From Pseudomonadota bacterium (GTDB lineage: Bacteria; Pseudomonadota; Alphaproteobacteria; Rhodobacterales; Rhodobacteraceae), in assembly GCA_963205075.1 (NCBI GenBank), contig CAUJIU010000084.1:1-38860 (forward strand): a stretch of DNA of 38,860 nt, given 5' to 3'. The notes beneath the pieces were generated by a model. That model was not told the DNA's origin. It was given only the letters and a program-made list of their open reading frames with translations, and did not search any database. Of the stretch, positions 7,861-15,806 are shown one piece after another; the stretch's first letter is position 1, and every line of letters begins with the position of its first letter. The translations under genes were made by a program, and so were the position numbers.

Positions 7861-8522
7861 GTCTGGGTCAGGCGATAGCCCACGCCGCGCACCGTTTCGA
7901 TGCGCGCGCGGCTGCCCTCCAGCTTGCGCCGCAGGCGGCCGACATAGACCTCGATGGCATTGTCGGTCACCGCTTCGGTGGCGGAAAACAGCCGGTCGCA
8001 CAGCTGGCCCTTGGAAAAGATCCGCTCCGGCGCCGAGAGCAGGACCTCGAGCAGCCGCAGCTCGCGGCTGCGCAGTTCCCGGCTTTGCGAGCCCACCGAT
8101 ATCTTGGCGCCAAGCGGATCGAATGTCAGGTCGGCAAAGCTCTGCAACGTCTGCGCCGACCCGGCACGGCGGCGCAGGACCGCGCGGACCCGCGCCTCCA
8201 GTTCGGAGAAATCGAACGGTTTGGTCACGTAATCGTCGGCGCCGGTATCCAGCAGGGCAACCCGGTCCGTCACCGCCGAACGGGCGGTCATCACGATGAC
8301 CGGGGTGTCGCGCCGGGCCCGGCGATGCGCCGAAAGGAAGTCGCGCCCATCGCCGTCCGGCAGCATTATATCGAGCAATATCAGATCGTAACCGGCTGTT
8401 GCCAGATGGTCTTCTGCTTGCGACAGCGAGGCGGCCCAATCGACGCCATGCCCATCCAGCGACAACCGGGTCTGCACCGATCGGGCCAGGTCGGCATTGT
8501 CTTCGATCAGCAGAAACCGCAC
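7857..8522 (-). CDS. TctD-like OmpR-family response regulator
   Basis: A 221-residue regulator. The receiver domain contains the acidic pocket (LLIEDNADL), the phospho-acceptor Asp at 51 in LLDIMLPDGDG, a conserved Thr-Ala (VMTARS) and Lys (DDYVTKPFD). A winged-helix DNA-binding domain follows (ELRLLEVLLSAPERIFSK, then TDNAIEVYVGRLRRKLEG). The GTG at 8522 is chosen because GGAGGA stands six bases before it and the receiver fold begins immediately; an upstream ATG at 8546 would add eight unlikely residues. It heads the operon with the kinase and the orphan binding protein and diverges from tctC. It probably activates the transporter genes. Confidence 0.9.
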   Translation of the reverse strand: MRFLLIEDNADLARSVQTRLSLDGHGVDWAASLSQAEDHLATAGYDLILLDIMLPDGDGRDFLSAHRRARRDTPVIVMTARSAVTDRVALLDTGADDYVTKPFDFSELEARVRAVLRRRAGSAQTLQSFADLTFDPLGAKISVGSQSRELRSRELRLLEVLLSAPERIFSKGQLCDRLFSATEAVTDNAIEVYVGRLRRKLEGSRARIETVRGVGYRLTQT

Positions 8523-8545
8523 CCGGACTCCTCCAATTTTGCCCA

Positions 8546-8567
8546 TGACAGGTTCGTGTCAGGTTGG
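8546..8567. promoter_or_regulatory. Candidate TctD operator: two tandem 11-bp direct repeats
   Basis: TGACAGGTTCG is followed directly by TGTCAGGTTGG (9 of 11 bases identical) in the 131-base region between tctD and tctC. OmpR-family regulators typically bind tandem half-sites spaced 11 bp, so this is a plausible operator for both divergent operons. The assignment is inference. Confidence 0.45.
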
Positions 8568-8653
8568 GCGCAAATGATCCCCGACTGCAAGGGGCGTGTC
8601 CGTTCACGGGATTCGGGCCGCCCGCGCAACTGGTTTCGTCTAGGGAGGACATC

Positions 8654-9619
8654 ATGAAAACCAATCTTCTGAAGGTGCTGGCCACGGGCGCCGTGCTCAG
8701 CTTTGGCGGCACGGCGGCGCTGGCCACCGAATGCATCGCGCCGGCCAACCCCGGCGGCGGCTGGGACTTCACCTGCCGCCAGATCGGCAAGATCCTGTTC
8801 GACATCGGCCAGGTCAGTTCGCCGGTCGTGGTCACCAACATGGCCGGCGCCGGCGGCGGTCTGGCGTTCAGCACCGTGGTCAACGAGCGCAACACCGATG
8901 CCGACCTGATCGTGGCGGCCTCGTCGGCCACCTCCACCCGCCTGGCCCAGAATGCCTATGGTGGCGCGACCGCCGATCAGGTCCGCTTCGTGGGCGCCAT
9001 CGGCGCTGATCCGGGCGTGATCGTCGTGGCGGCCGACAGCCCGTTCATGACCCTTTCGGACATGGTCGAGGCCATCAAGGCCGACCCGACCTCGGTGGCA
9101 TTTGCCGGCGGTTCGGCGGCAGGCGGCTTTGACCACATGAAGCCGTTGCAGATCATGAAGGCTGCCGGTTTCACCGACATCACCCAGATCCCCTATATCG
9201 GGGTTGACGGTGGCGCGGACGCCATCACCCAGACCATCGGCGGCTTCACCCAGGCGATGACCGGCGACATGTCGGAGATCGTCGGCTTCATCCAGTCGGG
9301 CGAAGTGCGGGTTCTGGCGGTTCTGAGCGAAGAGCGGGTGCCGGGCTTTGAAGACATCCCCACCGCGGTCGAGCAGGGCTACAATGTCGTCGCCGTCAAC
9401 TGGCGCGGCCTCTACGTGCCCGGCGGCATCTCGGACGCCGAGTTCCAGGTCTGGGCCGACCGGCTGCAGGCGGTTGCCGAAAGCGACGAGTGGAAGGAAG
9501 CCATGGCCGCCAACGGTCTGGCCCCGTTCACCAAGGTCGGCAATGACTTCCAGACCTGGGTTGACGGCGTGATCGCGGAAACGGTCGAGCTGTCCAAAGA
9601 AATCGGCGTGATCCAGTAA
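8654..9619 (+). CDS. tctC: TctC-family periplasmic binding protein of a tripartite tricarboxylate transporter
   Basis: A 321-residue solute receptor. An N-terminal Sec signal peptide (MKTNLLKVLATGAVLSFGG, likely cleaved near ALA-TE) precedes a Bug/TctC-type fold with the characteristic N-terminal CIAPANPGGGWDFTCR, in which PGGG.D contacts the ligand carboxylate, and the domain-2 segment PYIGVDGGADA. The strong site GGGAGGA lies before the ATG. It is the first gene of tctC-tctB-tctA and its stop overlaps the tctB start by one base. Ligands of this family are mostly di- and tricarboxylates, but the specific one cannot be read here. Two cysteines near the mature N-terminus may form a disulphide. 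Confidence 0.93.
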   Translation: MKTNLLKVLATGAVLSFGGTAALATECIAPANPGGGWDFTCRQIGKILFDIGQVSSPVVVTNMAGAGGGLAFSTVVNERNTDADLIVAASSATSTRLAQNAYGGATADQVRFVGAIGADPGVIVVAADSPFMTLSDMVEAIKADPTSVAFAGGSAAGGFDHMKPLQIMKAAGFTDITQIPYIGVDGGADAITQTIGGFTQAMTGDMSEIVGFIQSGEVRVLAVLSEERVPGFEDIPTAVEQGYNVVAVNWRGLYVPGGISDAEFQVWADRLQAVAESDEWKEAMAANGLAPFTKVGNDFQTWVDGVIAETVELSKEIGVIQ

Positions 9620-10059
9620 TGGCCAGCGACCGCGTCTTCGGACTGGTCGTGATCCTGGGGGCGCTCGCATTCATCGCGAGCGCCCTGCAGATCCCCGCCA
9701 CGTTCATATCGGACCCGGTGGGGTCCAAGACCTTTCCCATCATCATCGCCTCCTTTGCCGCCATCTGCGGCGGCATCCTGGTCATGCGCCCAGACCCCGA
9801 GCCGGAATGGCCGGCACTGGCGACGCTGCTGTCGCTGCTGTTCTCGGTGGTTCTGCTGGTGGGCTATGCCTACACGATCCGGCCGCTGGGCTTTCTGATC
9901 CCGACCGCGGTGGCGGCGTCGGTTCTCAGCTACCAGATCAGCCCGCGCCCGCGCTTTGCGCTCCTGTCGGGCTTCGGACTGTCGGGCGGCCTGTTCGTCT
10001 GCTTCAAGTTTGCGCTGGGCCTCGGGCTTGTCGCTTTTCCGCGCGCCTTCTTCGGATAG
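9619..10059 (+). CDS. tctB: TctB-family small membrane subunit of the tripartite transporter
   Basis: A 146-residue inner-membrane protein with about four hydrophobic segments (residues near 5-25, 36-55, 66-90, 112-140), matching the TctB family in length and layout. TctB is required for transport together with TctA, but its mechanism is unclear. The ATG shares a base with the tctC stop codon (TAATG), showing tight translational coupling, and tctA starts nine bases after its stop. Confidence 0.9.
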   Translation: MASDRVFGLVVILGALAFIASALQIPATFISDPVGSKTFPIIIASFAAICGGILVMRPDPEPEWPALATLLSLLFSVVLLVGYAYTIRPLGFLIPTAVAASVLSYQISPRPRFALLSGFGLSGGLFVCFKFALGLGLVAFPRAFFG

Positions 10060-10068
10060 GGGATAACC

Positions 10069-11589
10069 ATGGATCTGCTGGCCAATCTTGCTCTGGGTTT
10101 CGAGATCGCCCTGTCGCCCTGGACCCTGTTCCTGGCGGTTATCGGCTGCCTGCTCGGCACGGTCATCGGCGCCCTGCCGGGGCTGGGCCCGTCCAACGGC
10201 GTCGCCATTCTCATCCCGATCACCTTCACGCTGGGCCTCGACGCAACTGCGGCGCTGGTGCTGCTGACCTCCGTCTATTACGGCGCCATGTATGGCGGGC
10301 GGATCAGCTCGATCCTGCTCAACATTCCCGGCGACGAGCCGGCGATGATGACCACGCTGGACGGCTACCCGATGGCCAGGGCCGGCCGCGCCGGCGATGC
10401 GCTGGTGATTTCGGGCGTGGCATCCTTCGTGGGCGCCTTTCTCGCCACGGTGCTGCTGGCGCTGGTTGCGCCCTATCTGGCGCGGCTGGCCTACAAGTTC
10501 GGCCCCGCCGAGTATTTCGCGCTTTACATGCTGGCCTTCATGACCCTGGGCGGCATCGGCTCCAACAATCAGGCCAAGGCGCTGCTGGCCTCGTGCATCG
10601 GTCTCGGCATCGCGATGATCGGGCTGGACAATACCGCCGGCGGCGTGCCGCGCTTTACCGGCGGCAACCTGCATCTTTACGACGGCATCGATTTTCTGGT
10701 GGCCATCGTCGGCCTGTTCGCGGTCTCGGAAGTGTTCTTCTTCATCGAGAGCCACGGCAAGGGCTCGGCCATCGGCGTCAAGCTGGAAAGCGTCACCATT
10801 CCGTGGCGCGAGCTTTGGGTCACGCGCTGGACCATGCTGCGGTCATCCGTGGTGGGCTTCGTGGCCGGTGTGCTGCCCGGCGCCGGGGCCAGTCTGGGCA
10901 GCTTTCTGACCTACATGATGGAAAAGACCATTGCCGGGCCCTCGGGCAAGTTCGGCACCGGGGTGGCGCGCGGTGTGGCGGCCCCCGAGGCCGGCAACAA
11001 CGCCGCCGCCGGCGGGGCGCTGGTGCCGATGCTGACGCTGGGCGTGCCGGGATCGGGCACCACGGCGGTGCTGCTGGCGGTGCTGATGACGCTGAACATC
11101 ACCCCCGGCCCGACCCTGTTCACCGACCGGCCCGAGGTTGTCTGGGGCCTGATCGCCTCGCTGTTCATCGCCAACTTCGTGCTGCTGGCGCTCAACGTCC
11201 CGATGGTGCGGCTGTTCGTCAAGATCCTGAGCGTGCCGCCGGCGCTGTTGCTGCCGGGCGTGACCATGATCTCGTTCGTCGGCATCTACTCGCTGACCGG
11301 CAGCTATTTCGACCTGGTGCTGATGATCGGCTTCGGCGTCATGGGCTATGTGTTCCGCAAGCTCGACATCCCGACGGTGCCGATCATCCTGGGCATCCTT
11401 CTGGGCAACCAGATGGAAGACAACCTGCGCCGCGCCATGATCCTGTCGCGGGGAGACTGGACTTACCTGCTGTCCTCGGCCATCTCGATCGGGCTCTGGA
11501 TCGCGGCCATTCTGGGCTTTCTGGCGCCCTTCTTCCTGCGCCACATGCTCAAGCGCCCCGTAGCCCCCGATGAAGCCAATGAGGACTGA
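10069..11589 (+). CDS. tctA: TctA-family large permease of the tripartite transporter
   Basis: A 506-residue permease with about a dozen membrane segments that moves the substrate across the inner membrane, probably with sodium or proton coupling as in other members. The two related signature stretches of the family are present: GALPGLGPSNGVAILIPITF near residue 35 and GVLPGAGASLGSFLTYMME near residue 268, the latter followed by APEAGNNAAAGGALVPML and GVPGSGTTAVLL. Length and motifs are typical and nothing is missing. The following AtuA-like gene begins one base after its stop, so both are one transcript. Confidence 0.95.
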   Translation: MDLLANLALGFEIALSPWTLFLAVIGCLLGTVIGALPGLGPSNGVAILIPITFTLGLDATAALVLLTSVYYGAMYGGRISSILLNIPGDEPAMMTTLDGYPMARAGRAGDALVISGVASFVGAFLATVLLALVAPYLARLAYKFGPAEYFALYMLAFMTLGGIGSNNQAKALLASCIGLGIAMIGLDNTAGGVPRFTGGNLHLYDGIDFLVAIVGLFAVSEVFFFIESHGKGSAIGVKLESVTIPWRELWVTRWTMLRSSVVGFVAGVLPGAGASLGSFLTYMMEKTIAGPSGKFGTGVARGVAAPEAGNNAAAGGALVPMLTLGVPGSGTTAVLLAVLMTLNITPGPTLFTDRPEVVWGLIASLFIANFVLLALNVPMVRLFVKILSVPPALLLPGVTMISFVGIYSLTGSYFDLVLMIGFGVMGYVFRKLDIPTVPIILGILLGNQMEDNLRRAMILSRGDWTYLLSSAISIGLWIAAILGFLAPFFLRHMLKRPVAPDEANED

Positions 11590-11590
11590 T

Positions 11591-12943
11591 GTGACCCGTA
11601 TCCTGATACCCTCCGGCGCACTCGGCCTGGGCTATGACGCGGACGCCCTCGCGGCCGGGATCGCCATGCGGCCCGACCTGATCGCCATCGATGGCGGCTC
11701 GACCGACAGCGGCCCGTCCTATCTGGGGCGCGGCGTGTCCAAATACTCGCGCGCCGCCACCAAGGCCGAATGGCGCGGCCTGATCGAGGCGCGGGCCAGG
11801 GCGGGGGTGCCGCTGGTCATCGGCACCGCCGGGACCTGCGGTGCCGATTCGGCGGTCGACTGGCTGGTCGACCTCACGCGCGAGATCCTTGCCGAAACCG
11901 GGCTGACCGCCAGCATCGCGGTGCTGAAATCCAGCCAACCGGCGCAACGGGTGGCCGATGCACTGGCGCGCGGCGATGTCACGCCGCTGCCCAATGCGCC
12001 GGAGATCAGCGCCGAGGTTCTGGCCTCCTGCACCAACATCGTGGCGCTCGCCGGGGCCGAGCAGATCGCCCGGGCGCTGGAAACCGGCGCCGAGATCGTC
12101 ATTGCCGGGCGCACCACCGATACCGCCATCATCGCCGCGCTGCCGCTGATGCGCGGCGAACATGCCGGCGCGGCCTGGCATGGCGCCAAGATCGGCGAAT
12201 GCGGGGCGCTGTGCGCCACCAATCCGCAATCCGGGGTGATCGTGATCGATGTCGACAAGACCGGCTTCACCGTGACGCCGCTGGCGGAAGGCTCGGCCTG
12301 CTCGCCGCAGACGGTGTCGGCGCATATGCTCTATGAGAACTCCGACCCGTTCATCCTTTACGAACCGGGCGGGCATCTGGATGTGACCGGCGCGCGATAC
12401 ACCGCGCTCGACGCGCGCAGGGTGCGGGTCGAAGGGTCGGTCTGGGTGCCGTCGGACCGCTACACCGTCAAGCTGGAAGGGGCGCGGATCACCGGCTACC
12501 AGACGATCCTGATCGCCACCCTGCGCGACCGGCGCTATGTCGAGAATGTCCGGGACTGGTGCGCCGATATCGAAGTCCGGCACGCCGCCAAGGTCCGGGA
12601 CCGCATGGGGCTGGAACCGGGTGCCTACAGGCTGGAGCTGCGCCTGATGGGGGTGGATGCCACGCTTGGCCCGCTGGAACAGCGCCGCTCAGACCCGGTC
12701 GAGATCGGCATTCTGGCCATCGTCACCGCGGCCAGCCAGGCGCAGGCAGGCGAGATCGGCAAGCTCCTGAACCCCTACCTCTTGCATCACCCGCTGACGC
12801 GCGAGGAAGAGCAGCCGACCTTTGCCTTCCCGTTTTCGCCCGCCGAGATCGACCGGGGCGCGGCATATGAATTCTGCCTCAACCATGTGATGCGGCTCGA
12901 CGATCCGATGTCGGCATTCGCGCTGGAGGTCATCAATGGCTGA
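11591..12943 (+). CDS. AtuA-like protein (DUF1446 family), probable catabolic enzyme component
   Basis: A 450-residue cytoplasmic protein resembling the AtuA/DUF1446 family first named in Pseudomonas acyclic-terpene utilisation. Visible conserved patches are RILIPSGALGLGYDADAL at the start, IDGGSTDSGPSYLG, VIGTAGTCGAD, IVIAGRTTDTAI, and KIGECGALCA. The reaction is not established; such proteins occur in several carboxylate and acyl-CoA catabolic loci. GTG at 11591 is preferred because AGGA lies 5-6 bases before it; in-frame ATGs at 11570 and 11579 overlap tctA. It is followed, with an 8-base overlap, by a DUF4387 protein, a pairing seen elsewhere and suggestive of two subunits. I infer that they process the solute imported by TctCBA. 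Confidence 0.8.
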   Translation: MTRILIPSGALGLGYDADALAAGIAMRPDLIAIDGGSTDSGPSYLGRGVSKYSRAATKAEWRGLIEARARAGVPLVIGTAGTCGADSAVDWLVDLTREILAETGLTASIAVLKSSQPAQRVADALARGDVTPLPNAPEISAEVLASCTNIVALAGAEQIARALETGAEIVIAGRTTDTAIIAALPLMRGEHAGAAWHGAKIGECGALCATNPQSGVIVIDVDKTGFTVTPLAEGSACSPQTVSAHMLYENSDPFILYEPGGHLDVTGARYTALDARRVRVEGSVWVPSDRYTVKLEGARITGYQTILIATLRDRRYVENVRDWCADIEVRHAAKVRDRMGLEPGAYRLELRLMGVDATLGPLEQRRSDPVEIGILAIVTAASQAQAGEIGKLLNPYLLHHPLTREEEQPTFAFPFSPAEIDRGAAYEFCLNHVMRLDDPMSAFALEVING

Positions 12944-13238
12944 AATCGGGTCCATCGCCACCAAGGTGAGGTCAAAGAATGCCGGACCCTTCTGGCTGAC
13001 CATCGATATCTTCTGCGGCAGCGCCGAGGCCTATGCCCGCATCTCCGGCGGCCTGACCACGGCGCGGGTTGCCGCCTGCTTTGGCTGCCCGAGCCAGACG
13101 GTCAAGCGCTTCGACATCCCCGATCTTCAGGTGGTCAAACTGTCGATCCCGCGCCCGGCGATCCAGGGCACGGTCGCGGACCGCGACATGCATGGCGCGG
13201 CATGGGGCCCGCTGGTCGCCGAGATCGAAATCGACTGA
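12936..13238 (+). CDS. DUF4387 family protein, partner of the AtuA-like protein
   Basis: A 100-residue soluble protein matching the appearance of DUF4387, which occurs alone beside, or fused to, AtuA-like proteins. Recognisable parts are KVRSKNAGPFWLTIDIFC near the N-terminus and RPAIQGTVADRDMHGAAWGP near the C-terminus. The gene overlaps its upstream neighbour by eight bases, so it is translationally coupled. No catalytic motif can be named. The close coupling suggests a small subunit of one enzyme. It ends 15 bases before the convergent DUF2478 gene and no hairpin terminator was seen between them. Confidence 0.78.
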   Translation: MAEIGSIATKVRSKNAGPFWLTIDIFCGSAEAYARISGGLTTARVAACFGCPSQTVKRFDIPDLQVVKLSIPRPAIQGTVADRDMHGAAWGPLVAEIEID

Positions 13239-13253
13239 AGGGTCACTGAAGGG

Positions 13254-13760
13254 TTAGGCGGCGCGGGCCTGCATGAGCCAGTCGTGCAGGGCGCCAACTT
13301 CGGAAGGCAGGCGCACCGCCAGCCCGTCGGTGAAGTCGGCAAATGCCGCGGCATTGATGGCGTTCAGGCCGACGATCACCGCAATGCCTTCGGCCAGCGC
13401 CTCGCCGATGGTCTCGCGGAAGCCGCGCCCGTCCGCCTCGTGCTTGCCGAACTTGTTGACGATCAGCACGTCGGCACCGGCTTTCAGCCGCTCGCGCACC
13501 AGCGACACCGATTGTTCCAGCGCCTCGGGGTCCAGCCGGCATCCGCGCGCCTCGCGCCCCAGATCCTGCGAGATGCGCACCACCGGGCCATCGGGCAGCA
13601 CCCGCACGTCCATGTCGCAGCGATGGCCGCAGTCACGGTCGGAGTTGATCTGCACCACGCCGCTGGTGCGCCAGCCGGCGGCGATCAGCTTGTCGGCCAG
13701 TTCCGCCAGCACCAGGTCGGTGTCGCCACGGCCTTCGGCCATCGTATATGCAATCTGCAT
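13254..13760 (-). CDS. DUF2478-like protein, putative nucleotide-binding accessory
   Basis: A 168-residue soluble protein resembling DUF2478. Notable features are a small cysteine/histidine cluster (DRDCGHRCDMDVRVL) near residues 42-56 that could bind a metal, a further cysteine in GREARGCRLDP, and the conserved ADVLIVNKFGKHEADGRGFRE, which looks like part of a NTPase-type fold (compare THEP1-like proteins). The N-terminus (MAEGRGDTDLVLAELADKL) is where the family keeps a nucleotide-binding loop, but no classic P-loop is seen. ATG at 13760 has GAGGG seven bases upstream; ATG at 13766 is the alternative. It is the last minus-strand gene after carbonic anhydrase and may belong to the nar transcription unit. 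DUF2478 genes are often found near molybdenum-related genes, which would fit nitrate reductase. Confidence 0.7.
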   Translation of the reverse strand: MQIAYTMAEGRGDTDLVLAELADKLIAAGWRTSGVVQINSDRDCGHRCDMDVRVLPDGPVVRISQDLGREARGCRLDPEALEQSVSLVRERLKAGADVLIVNKFGKHEADGRGFRETIGEALAEGIAVIVGLNAINAAAFADFTDGLAVRLPSEVGALHDWLMQARAA

Positions 13761-13823
13761 GGTCATTCCCTCGTTTCGTCCAGCATATCAGGCGCGCTGA
13801 CGGCAGGCCAGCGGCCACGTTCA

Positions 13824-14435
13824 TCAGGTCTCGCGCACCGGGCGGCGGGTGCCGACCGAGCAGTCGAGATTGCGCAACCGCCCGTCGCGTAGCCCGTAGA
13901 TCAGCCCGTGCACCGCCACCGCCTGCCCCCTGCCCCATGCCCGTTGCAGGATCGGGGTTTCCGCCACCCGGCGGACGCTTTCGACGACGTTGAACTCGGC
14001 CAGTCGGTCGAGCCGCTCATCCGGCGTCGCGGTCTTGGCCAGGTCGATGGCGAACTGGCGGGCAAGGCGGCGGATCGGCTCCAGCCAGTGATCGGTCAGG
14101 CCCTGGGGCAGACCCTCGGTGGCGGCGCGAACGCCGCCGCAGCCGTGATGGCCGCAGACCACGATCTCGCGCACCTTGAGCACGTCGACGGCAAATTCCA
14201 GCGCGCTGAGCAGGTTCATGTCGGTCGAATGCACCACATTGGCGACGTTGCGGTGCACGAAGACCTCGCCCGGATCGAGCCCGGCGACGACATTGGCCGG
14301 CACCCGGCTGTCAGAGCAGCCGATCCAGAAGAATTCCGGCGCCTGCTGGCTGGCCAGACGGCTGAAATAGCCCGGCTCCTCGGCGTTGCGCCGGGCCGCC
14401 CAACGGGCGTTGTTTTCAAACAGGTCACTGAGCAT
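13824..14435 (-). CDS. Beta-class carbonic anhydrase
   Basis: A 203-residue zinc enzyme that interconverts CO2 and bicarbonate. The zinc ligands are visible: Cys40 in WIGCSDSRVPA, His96 and Cys99 in CGHHGCGGV, with the Asp42-Arg44 catalytic pair in CSDSR. HRNVAN follows at 61. Length and motif spacing are normal for the plant-type beta class, and there is no signal peptide, so it should be cytoplasmic. Its start overlaps the end of the hemerythrin gene by 11 bases, placing it in the same transcript and probably in the tail of the nitrate reductase operon. Why a carbonic anhydrase should be there is unclear. Confidence 0.95.
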   Translation of the reverse strand: MLSDLFENNARWAARRNAEEPGYFSRLASQQAPEFFWIGCSDSRVPANVVAGLDPGEVFVHRNVANVVHSTDMNLLSALEFAVDVLKVREIVVCGHHGCGGVRAATEGLPQGLTDHWLEPIRRLARQFAIDLAKTATPDERLDRLAEFNVVESVRRVAETPILQRAWGRGQAVAVHGLIYGLRDGRLRNLDCSVGTRRPVRET

Positions 14436-14994
14436 CGTCGGTCTCCGTTATCCGGTCGAGTCCGCGGCGGCGCAGCATGTCGCGCCGCAGCCGGACCAGA
14501 TCGCGCGATTTCAGCCGCATCCGCGCCAGCGGCAGCAGGATGGCATTCTCCACCGTCAGGTGCCGCCGGGCATGGGCGGCAAAATGGGTCAGGCCGTTGC
14601 GCTCCTTGTCGGTCAGGCAGGCGCCGCCCTCTGCCAGCCGCCCCAGCACCGCCACCACCGGCCGCGCCAGCGCCTGCGAGGCGACATGGTCCGAGGTGAT
14701 CCGCTCGATCACCTGCTCGATGTTGTCATCCTCGGTGCAGCGTTGGCGCATCAGCGGAAACAGGCTTTGGCAGTCGTCGCCGATATGGTCGAGAAAGGCC
14801 TCGTGCAGATAGCTGCGGACCGTTTCGGCCTGTTCCGGCGTCGCGGCCTCGCCGCTGGCGATGGCATCGATCCGGTCGCACATCAGCCGCTCGCGGATGT
14901 GATCCTCGGCGATGTAGTCCAACGGATTGCCCAGGCCGCTGCGATCGCCGGCCCTGACGCGGCGCGCCGAAGCGTCTGGGATGCGGCGGGCCAC
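14425..14994 (-). CDS. Hemerythrin-domain protein in the nar operon tail
   Basis: A 189-residue cytoplasmic four-helix protein with the histidine and acidic ligands of a non-heme di-iron hemerythrin: a first His in EDHIRERL, His-xxx-Asp in FLDHIGDDC, another His in SDHVASQAL, and His-xxx-His-xxx-Glu in HARRHLTVENAILLPLA. Proteins of this kind bind O2 or NO or help repair iron-sulfur clusters, as the YtfE/DnrN relatives do. Placed after narI and a parvulin isomerase, it may protect the iron-sulfur-rich nitrate reductase from NO produced during nitrate respiration; that is inference. The start is GTG at 14994, nine bases after the isomerase stop. It overlaps the carbonic anhydrase start. Confidence 0.82.
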   Translation of the reverse strand: MARRIPDASARRVRAGDRSGLGNPLDYIAEDHIRERLMCDRIDAIASGEAATPEQAETVRSYLHEAFLDHIGDDCQSLFPLMRQRCTEDDNIEQVIERITSDHVASQALARPVVAVLGRLAEGGACLTDKERNGLTHFAAHARRHLTVENAILLPLARMRLKSRDLVRLRRDMLRRRGLDRITETDDAQ

Positions 14995-15003
14995 AGGGTT
15001 TGC

Positions 15004-15801
15004 CTAGTCGCGGTCCAGTTCGATGCCGGCAATGGTGGCAGTGCGCGCCAACCCGTCGATGAAGTCGCGCGCCGCGGCGGTCCAGGCCGCCTTTTCCATC
15101 GCCTCGGCCAGACGCGGCTGCACGATCTCGAAGGGCAGCACCTTGCCGGGCGCGAGCGCGTCCATGCGGATCAGGTGCCAGCCGTGGCGGCTGGCGACCG
15201 GAGCCTCGGTAATCTCGCCTTCCGACAGCAGCCGCAGCGCCGCCTCGAACTCAGGCACGGTATCGCCCGGCCCCAGCTGGCCCAGCTTGCCCATCGCCGA
15301 ACGCGAGCCGCATTCGCTCTGCGCCCCGGCGATGCGGGCGAAACTCGCCGGATCGGCCTTGAGCTGGGCGGCGATGGACTCGGCCCGCTGCCGGGCGGCC
15401 TCCATTGCCGCTGCATCCTTCGGATCGGCGGCGCACAGGATATGCGACACTTCCCACAACGGGGCCGAACGATAGCGGTCGGGGGACTGCTCCCACAGGC
15501 TGCGCACCTCGGCCTCGCCGGGGGGCGCCGCTTCGACGGCAACGTCGAGAAGGCCCCGAACCAGGGCCTCCTCGGTGGTTTCGCGCCGCCCCGGCTCGAT
15601 CTCGCGCGGCTCGGCCACAATCTCGCGGCGGGCCGCCTCCTGCAAGAGGAGCTCCTTTACCGCCAGCGCCCTGGCGGCCTTGCGCCAGACCAGACCCGGC
15701 TTGCCCTTGGGGGCGGAGTGGTTCTGGGTTTCTGCGGCGATGGCGGTCGAGGCGATGACCTTGCCGTTGACCGAGACTTCGGGGAAGAGCGGCTTGTTCA
15801 T
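15004..15801 (-). CDS. Parvulin-type peptidyl-prolyl isomerase (NifM-like) of the nar operon
   Basis: A 265-residue cytoplasmic isomerase without signal peptide. The parvulin domain occupies the second half: it opens with LWEVSHILCA, passes through GKLGQLGPGDTVPEFEAALR, and closes with APVASRHGWHLIRMDA. A helical N-terminal part gives the NifM/SurA-like layout. An isomerase gene of this kind also follows narI in pseudomonads, so a role in folding or maturation of the nitrate reductase is likely. ATG at 15801 has GGAG eight bases upstream, while a GTG at 15810 overlapping the narI stop is the alternative start. The hemerythrin gene follows after nine bases. Confidence 0.88.
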   Translation of the reverse strand: MNKPLFPEVSVNGKVIASTAIAAETQNHSAPKGKPGLVWRKAARALAVKELLLQEAARREIVAEPREIEPGRRETTEEALVRGLLDVAVEAAPPGEAEVRSLWEQSPDRYRSAPLWEVSHILCAADPKDAAAMEAARQRAESIAAQLKADPASFARIAGAQSECGSRSAMGKLGQLGPGDTVPEFEAALRLLSEGEITEAPVASRHGWHLIRMDALAPGKVLPFEIVQPRLAEAMEKAAWTAAARDFIDGLARTATIAGIELDRD

Positions 15802-15806
15802 GGCTG

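Noticed and set aside
6475-8937. An 820-codon minus-strand frame that could look like a regulator-kinase fusion
   Set aside because: The kinase starts at 7860 in ATGA overlap with the response regulator, which is in a different frame; the upstream part of the long frame is a shadow of the regulator and of the divergent tctC.
9412-10755. 447-codon antisense frame across tctC-tctB-tctA
   Set aside because: Composition is that of a shadow frame and it opposes three well-supported genes.
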